Assembly (NCBI RefSeq): GCF_003369915.1
Contig: NC_046674.1
Span: 15,190,001-15,254,000 of the forward strand
DNA length: 64,000 nt
Direction: 5' to 3'
From: Drosophila miranda
Lineage: Eukaryota; Arthropoda; Insecta; Diptera; Drosophilidae
Shown in pieces: positions 58,401 through 64,000 of the stretch (its first letter is position 1; each line of letters begins with the position of its first letter). The notes beneath the pieces are model-generated. The model was given only the letters and a program-made list of their open reading frames with translations. It was not told the origin of the DNA and searched no databases. The position numbers and the translations under genes were made by a program.

Positions 58401-59596
58401 CGGGCGAACGAAATGCAAAAAACGTGCAAATACCTGAAGGTAAACCACCTGTCTACGTAGATCCGATAGTTCCTGCAAGGGATCCTCCGTCGTGGACGAG
58501 GTCAAACTGGCCAGATCGATGTCATTCAGCTGCTTGCTGTCCAGTCCGCAGGCGGCAAACAATTGAAGATTGTCGTTCTCGAATGGATTGAGGGTTTCCG
58601 TCTACAAAAGAAATGTCCAACAGGGTCACTGAAGTATTCCGCATACCATTATAGGGCTGCCTAAAAAAGTCTCCGAACGAAATGAAAATAAAAACGTACC
58701 CCTTTCAAATCAAACTCAGTGTCCTAAGAATTGTGCAAGTGATTGGATTGTTTTGTGGTTGATTGTTGGGAATGGATTGGTGCCATGGATGAAATGGAAA
58801 CGAAATCATAAACAGCTCTACAAGGAAATTGATGCTGCTGCCCTGCACTCACCTCCTGAAGGATGCGCCGCAGTCGCAGCAGCTGCTTCTTGAACTGCAG
58901 CACATCCTGGATCATGGCATTCCGGAAGGACTTGTCATACAACATCAGGTCGTCCGATGAGCTGTGCAGCTCGCCGCTTTCCAGCCCGCGCACTCGTCGT
59001 AGGCCACCCGAGGCGGTGCCACCTGGCTGCTGCTGCTGTTGCTGTTGCTGGCTCTGCGGATGGCGCTGGCGCGGCAGACTGGACGTGGACGAGGCCGTCG
59101 AGGCGCGTGAATTGGCCGTGCTCCGCTTGCGGACCGCTGCTGCAGCTCCTCCGCTGTGGGTGGATCTCAGGCTGTTGTCCGAATCGTGGCCCGTCAGCTG
59201 CTGATCCTGGAGCCTGGAGCGATTGAGCAGCCGTGTGGCACGGGCGGGCAGTTGGGCGCTGCAAAGATGAACAGGCATAGGCAAGGGATGAGTAAGATGG
59301 GTAAGTCCTTGATTTGAGAGGCTAGGGAGTGGTGCTCCTGAGTCATGCCACCACCTGAGGTACGTTTCGTTCGCCTGCGGCGCACTGCTTGCCACAAACG
59401 AGGGCGCACAGTGATAATGGTGATGACGATGCTGGTGGCTCTTGATGGCCATGGGTGAGGTTTTTCGGGCTGGTCTGCCCTGCGGCCCCGAGAGGAATAC
59501 ATTCTCCGATGTCTTCAGATCGGTGCGGACGCGTCGCACTCCCTTGGGCGATGATTTGCTGGCCTTATTATCCGTAGTATCCGCCACCTCGGACAT
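55446..59596 (-). CDS. Ser-rich coiled-coil protein (complement join 55446..56046, 57408..57445, 57574..57735, 58434..58601, 58853..59596)
   Basis: Five exons give 570 residues. The first exon is Ser/Arg/Gln-rich with an SQQQQQQQQPGG tract, followed by SGELHSSSDDLMLYDKSF and FKKQLLRLRRILQE. Exon 2 continues TETLNPFENDN … LQELSDLRRQVVYLQ, exon 3 GQVDDRDRTIRLQRDLIEQL (a coiled coil) and MATQTER. A 38-base exon follows, then a Ser/Asn-rich tail ending SPTVTIV. All junctions are GT-AG and phase-matched. The ATG at 59596 has an in-frame TAG 33 bases upstream. A 96-base segment (59259-59354) inside exon 1 has AG/GTGG and TTTGCAG ends and poor coding character, so it may be an intron; removing it gives 538 residues. 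The layout recalls the CCSER (coiled-coil serine-rich) family, but I am not confident of that and the function is unknown. Confidence 0.72.
56047..57407 (-). other. 1.36 kb intron of the coiled-coil gene
   Basis: Bounded by donor GTAGGC and acceptor TTCGCAG. It contains a G-run with (TG)n near 56787-56803, (GA)n at 56826-56842 and (GAAGCT)n at 57094-57125. Frames through it encode repeat-like peptides. No nested gene supported. Confidence 0.65.
57094..57125. repeat. (GAAGCT)n tandem repeat
   Basis: Five GAAGCT units, grading into GAAGCC. Intronic. Confidence 0.8.
57736..58433 (-). other. 0.7 kb intron of the coiled-coil gene
   Basis: Starts GTATTTG and ends GTGTGGCAG. Contains a (GA)n tract near 57771-57800. 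Near 57960-58035 GTCATGCTTTGATTG and TCAATCAAAGCATG are near-complementary and could form a stem. No coding signal. Confidence 0.55.
59259..59354 (-). other. Possible retained or alternative 96-base intron
   Basis: Begins GTGGTGG after CTCAG and ends CATCTTTGCAG. Its length is a multiple of three and it has no stop in frame, so both forms would be translated. The peptide it encodes (WWHDSGAPLP…PMPVHLC) differs in character from the Ser-rich surroundings. The donor is weak. Confidence 0.5.
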
Positions 59597-62500
59597 ACTC
59601 GTATTCCACAAATCGAATTTCTGTTTCTAGCTGGCATTCAGGGCCTTCATGATGTTCTCCTGTGCTATGTTGTGTTGTGTTTTTTCTGCGGCAAATGACA
59701 CAATCGGGACATGCGCAGACCGGCCCCCAACAGCTGTCTGTGGAGACTTTGTCGAGTTATGGTTACTACACCACCCCTGGAGGGTACCGGGGGTTAGGGT
59801 TGGGTGTTGGCTCACTCATTTAATTATTTAGCGCAGTGCCAATTAACGTGGCCGCAATGAAAGTGAATGCCATTGATTAGGGCCCAGTTGCAGTGGCAAA
59901 GGCAAAGGCACAGGCACGGCACCTGGCAGTACTGGCAGTTGTCAATGGCCCATTAAGATACCTCTGGCTTGGGGCACGACATGAATGCTGCTGGAAATAA
60001 ATCCACACAAGAGAGCTCCCTCTCCAGCTCCACATCTCCACAGCTCCGGTGGTGGATAGTGAAAGTCTCGAGGCGGCAACTGTTGCGTGCTGCAGCGGTA
60101 CTTGGAGATGGATGATGGTGGCTGCTGGTGGCCGATGGACGGGGGAGGGAGGGCTCTCTTACACATGCGCGCGATGTTCAAAAATTTCACGGCATAATTT
60201 ATACAAACTGTTGAAAAACGTACAGCTATTAATGCCCCCCAAAACGCCATTCATTCAATGGGTTTGTTAGCCCATTCGATTCTCCACGGTTTGAATCATT
60301 CACTCCAAAAACCCGACCCAGACCCTGACCAAAGGTTAATGGGCTTTGTCTTAATATTCGTAGTTATAATGATATTTCGGTTGGAGTAGAGTACGATACC
60401 TATATCCATATCCAATGCCATTACGAGAATGGAATTAATTCGAGTATCTCACGAATGACTTTCCCAAGAAAAAACCAATTAGAGGAAAGCAAAAGTACTC
60501 TGAGGCATAAACAAAAACAAAAACTGGAACAGCCATCATTTTGAAACCTTTGGAATTTGCAAACTGTTTTGTTTATTGCATTTTCTAGCTTCAAGATGAT
60601 CTCCACGAAATTGTCGGTAAAGCAAATTGAAGTTTTTATAGAGCTAGAGATGAAAGTGCTGAGAGATTCGATGGAAGAGTCCCCTTCTCTTTTAACAGTG
60701 GGGGTTCGTTCTTTGTCAAAATTCTCGCATCTTATTAATGGAATTCTCAGCAGATAGGTCAACCGATAGATACGCTGCATCATCGAGTTTTTGAGTTTTG
60801 GTTTCAAAATAGCACTGAAATCGAAGCCCTGGCTATTCCGTCAGTAGACCTTAGATTAAACTGATTAAATATCAATAAAACTCGAACATTACTCTCCGAA
60901 TTTCGTAACCCAACGGAGGAGCATGCATTGGAGCTGCACTTCGCTGTGGTTTCGGTTTCGGTTTCGGTTTTTGTTCAATTTTGTTGTACAAGTAACCCAA
61001 GCAAAAAGTTCAAATGGATTCACTCGTGGGTTTCCAAACAAAAAGCAATTATAGTTTACATTATGTCCAAACTATAAACACACCAAAAAATACAAATGCA
61101 CTTTCCCAAAGAGCCCGAAAACACACACATAGAGAAATATCCCACATTGTTGTTTTGGTTTAGTTTTCGCACGCCAACTTTATGCTGTTTGTACAATGAA
61201 TAGAGTGAATAGTGAGAAGTGAATACTATGAATATGAATGCATGAATATAATCAAGCACGAGGAGATCCACACCGAAGTCAAAACAATGCGAGTAGAGTA
61301 ATTTGCACAACTCAATCCAATCCCCACTTCATTCATTCCCCTCCTCTGGGCCGGACGGATATTTCGTACACTCTGAAGAAAAAACCAATTGTCGGACGAC
61401 AAAATGCTCGTCATTGCAACAGCAGTTGTTGCACCGCGGAGGTAGCAGCCACAATGAAACACACAGAGGGGGCTACAGCCGAAGGGGGTATTCTCGGTGC
61501 AAATGTGGTCTTTATGGGACTCCCTATGAAATGCAATGGGGTAGAGTTTTTTGTTTTACCACAAAATATGTACGTTGATCTTTTGTTCAGGGAATGATCT
61601 TCAACAATAAGATCTTTTGGGCATAACCGTTGAATATTTCGAGCAACAAGTGCTCGAATGTTTCTTGTTCTCTTGAGTTCTGGTCTTGCCTTGTTACCGA
61701 TCTTCAGTGGACACCCCTTTGTCTACGCACCTGTGTGGTGCAGGTGTGTGTGTGGGTATCCGTCTCATTTTGTGACGACTCCACACGCGCCACTGACAAC
61801 AACGGCAACTGTCGCTAACTTGGCCAACTCCGCGGCTGTCAGTCGCGCTGTGCGGCGGCTGCAACTGTTAACCGCCAACCAACAGGTAACAACAGCCTAC
61901 TGGCATCGGCCAACAATGACAAGCAATCACAATCACAATCATGCGGCAATCAGTGGAGCATGGGGCACTGGCAGGGGCACTGGCAGGGGCAGGAGGATCG
62001 GCAGAGGCGTTGACATGCACTCGAACTCGAACTTCCACTTCCTAACGGCACTTATCAATTTGTGCGACAAAACGTCATATTTCATAGAGGGAGAGTCAAA
62101 GGCGGAGATGGAGATACAGATGGAGAGGGAGATGGAGATGGAGATGACGATGGCGATCGAGTGGTAGTGGAAGTGGGATACAAAGGTATTCAGGGGAGGA
62201 GTCGTAGACCTTTAAGACATATACCCGTACTCGTACTCGCACTGCTACTTGCTTATGAAGAGGAAATGGAAATGGAAAGGCAGCTTCATTAGAGCGAAAT
62301 GCAGGATGGGGAATGGGTAATGGGGGATGGTGGTAGAGCACGTAACGCCAGTAATGGTAATGGCCATAAAAAATAAAGAAATAACCAACATTCTCACACA
62401 CGGACACACACGGACACACACAGAGCAGAGAGTCAGTCTTGAGATGGGAATGAATCCGGTGTGTATCTGTGGCATGCCAGAGCGCAGTTCCTCCTCTGAT

Positions 62501-64000
62501 GATCAACGATGGCTGTGTCCGCTCTGTCTCTCCCAGGGAACCCAAAGGGGGGATGGATGGATGGATACATGTATGGGGAGTAGCGTGGGGAAGACGGACA
62601 GACCGACAGACCGACAGACCGCCAGGCAGCCAGACAGGTAGATAGGTAGGTAGGTAGGTAGCTGCAGCAGCAGCTATCCGTATCTCTGTATTTGCACTCG
62701 ATGGGTATGTTTGGTATGTATCTCTTTGGCCTGGTGTTTGTGTGGCAAACGTTCTGTTGAATTATGCATGCCACAAGATGGTATGGGAACCGAATCCGTA
62801 GGCCAAACCTGAACGCGCCGCAAAATGCAACTGAACTTGAAGTGGCTTCCAAAGCCATAAAAGGGGGCACCTCCAAGCACCCCAAATGGATTCCCCGACT
62901 CTTTTTTTCGTGTGTGTGCCTGTGTATGTGTGCTTGTGTGTGTGTGTGATATCTGTAATTGTTACGTTTATGGCATCAAATTCCAAAAGATTTTCCAAAC
63001 GTTGCCTCTGCATTTGCATGTGACACACTTTCCAGAGGCATTCATTGTGTGCCCCACAGCTACTACAGTTACCGCTGAACCCCTGCCCCCTGCCACCGGG
63101 TTGCATATCAAATTACGCAACGCTTAGAGCGGAAATCATCACCCACTTTGGCTACCACTTGCCGTGGGTATGAGTATGAGTATCTCCCCTACCTTTTACT
63201 CACTTGAGAGCCAGAGTCAGAGCCAGAGTCCGAGTCGCAGTCCCAGTCGCAGTCCCAGTCTAAACGGAATTGTTTTCTTTTATGGATGGATTGGCTGTTC
63301 CATTGACACTTGTGCCCGCGGCTTGTCTTTTGTTATAAACGTTGAAACGTCGGCTGCGGCGGCGTTGGACCGCCTATCTGTGGCATGGAAGAGGCAGCAG
63401 TGCGTATCGTTGGAGGCGACGACGACGATGATGCCCGAATACCCGAATGCGAAACCGCCTGCTCTGCGGTCACTGGCTCTTGTTTTGGGGCTTTGTTATG
63501 TCTCTCCCTCTCTCCCTCTGTCTCTTTTTTGGTTATTAACAACGCAATTAATGTTGGGGCTCCCACGCGCTCCGCACAACGATTCTTGCACAATTTGTAC
63601 CCGCAATCGGATCGGATCAGATTGATTGAACAGAACACAATCTGGTATACCCCGCATAGGGATGGTGATTGCGACTGGGCCTCACAAAAGTACGAGTATG
63701 ACTTATTATTCTTCAGAGACTTCAGAGACTGAGCCTTCAACGAAACGTACCGAATCGTGCTGAACCGAAGTGAACCGAACGCTTTGAGATCTTGTTTAAT
63801 ACTGAAGTTGGTATCGAAGTTGAAGTTGAAGCCAGCGTCGAGCTAATGGAATGGTGTGTGGTGTGTGGTTGTGGAGTGATACGAAAGAGCGTTGGAGCCA
63901 CAGTGGTACCAAGTGGATAAGCCCAGACAAAATATTTGTTCGTCATAGAGATGGGCACAGGTGTCCTCTTTTGCAGGGATTCCGATATTACTGGTAAAAG
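59597..64000. other. Gene-free right end of the window
   Basis: About 4.4 kb upstream of the coiled-coil gene, and probably its 5' regulatory or intronic DNA. Short tandem repeats dominate: CGGTTT-type near 60950-60970, ACACGGACACAC 62396-62420, GACCGACA 62600-62625, GTAG 62640-62660, (TG)n 62920-62950 and CAGTCCCAG-type 63236-63262. Open frames up to 170 codons occur but cross these repeats and show no fold. No promoter or RNA gene recognised. Confidence 0.45.

Noticed and set aside
60557-60757. 66-codon plus-strand frame
   Set aside because: Short, isolated and with no similarity I can recognise; expected by chance in AT-rich DNA.
61658-62167. 169-codon plus-strand frame with a hydrophobic start
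   Set aside because: The start resembles a signal peptide but the rest is repeat-derived (Asn/His, Glu/Met runs). Not enough to call a gene.

Overview
This is insect nuclear DNA, almost certainly from a Drosophila. I read 14 protein-coding genes, most broken by short GT-AG introns, in intergenic DNA rich in (CA)n, (GA)n and (CAG)n microsatellites. Core-promoter words typical of flies are present (Motif 1 / M1BP, DRE, Motif 6). The gene set matches Drosophila Muller element D (D. melanogaster 3L). From memory the genes fall into blocks that lie apart in D. melanogaster, so the species is probably not D. melanogaster. An obscura-group fly is plausible, but the sequence does not prove it.

Layout. 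1-654: 3' end of a UPF0415 (C7orf25-like) gene. 1205-2069: decayed hAT transposase. 2128-2356: repeat copy carrying promoter motifs, directly in front of an NRBF2/Atg38-like gene (2383-3091). 3130-7539: DPCD (-), BAP31 (+), JMJD5/KDM8 (-). 7836-14973: THUMPD1 (+), PMP34 carrier (-), Claspin (-). 14974-36416: a gene-poor stretch with a distal GAGA/TATA promoter and noncoding exon, then a dusky-family ZP-domain gene (probably dyl) with large introns. 37487-52158: a compact housekeeping cluster of Fdx1 (-), NEPRO-like (+), nbs (-), IntS7 (+), Naa60 (+) and ATPsynB (+). 52410-54361: a secreted leucine-rich-repeat protein (-). 55446-59596: a Ser-rich coiled-coil protein (-). 59597-64000: no gene recognised.

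How the genes relate. There are no operons. Most genes are unrelated housekeeping functions: tRNA acetylation, peroxisomal transport, checkpoint signalling, double-strand-break repair, Integrator, N-terminal acetylation, ATP synthase. Several are packed as convergent pairs with gaps of about 20-250 bp. Claspin and nbs are both DNA-damage or replication factors but are not adjacent. dyl is the only obviously developmental gene and owns the large regulatory DNA.

The strongest unusual signal is an interspersed repeat. One end of it carries Motif 6-like words, a DRE or DRE-like word, and a perfect or near-perfect Motif 1. In direct orientation it sits upstream of NRBF2, IntS7, Naa60 and ATPsynB, and in front of ATPsynB the promoter end is present three times in tandem. 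Inverted copies lie near NEPRO and between nbs and IntS7. This looks like a repeat that has supplied or spread housekeeping promoters. Other special features are a U12-type AT-AC intron in Naa60, a GC-AG first intron in nbs, and a palindromic E2F site upstream of Claspin.
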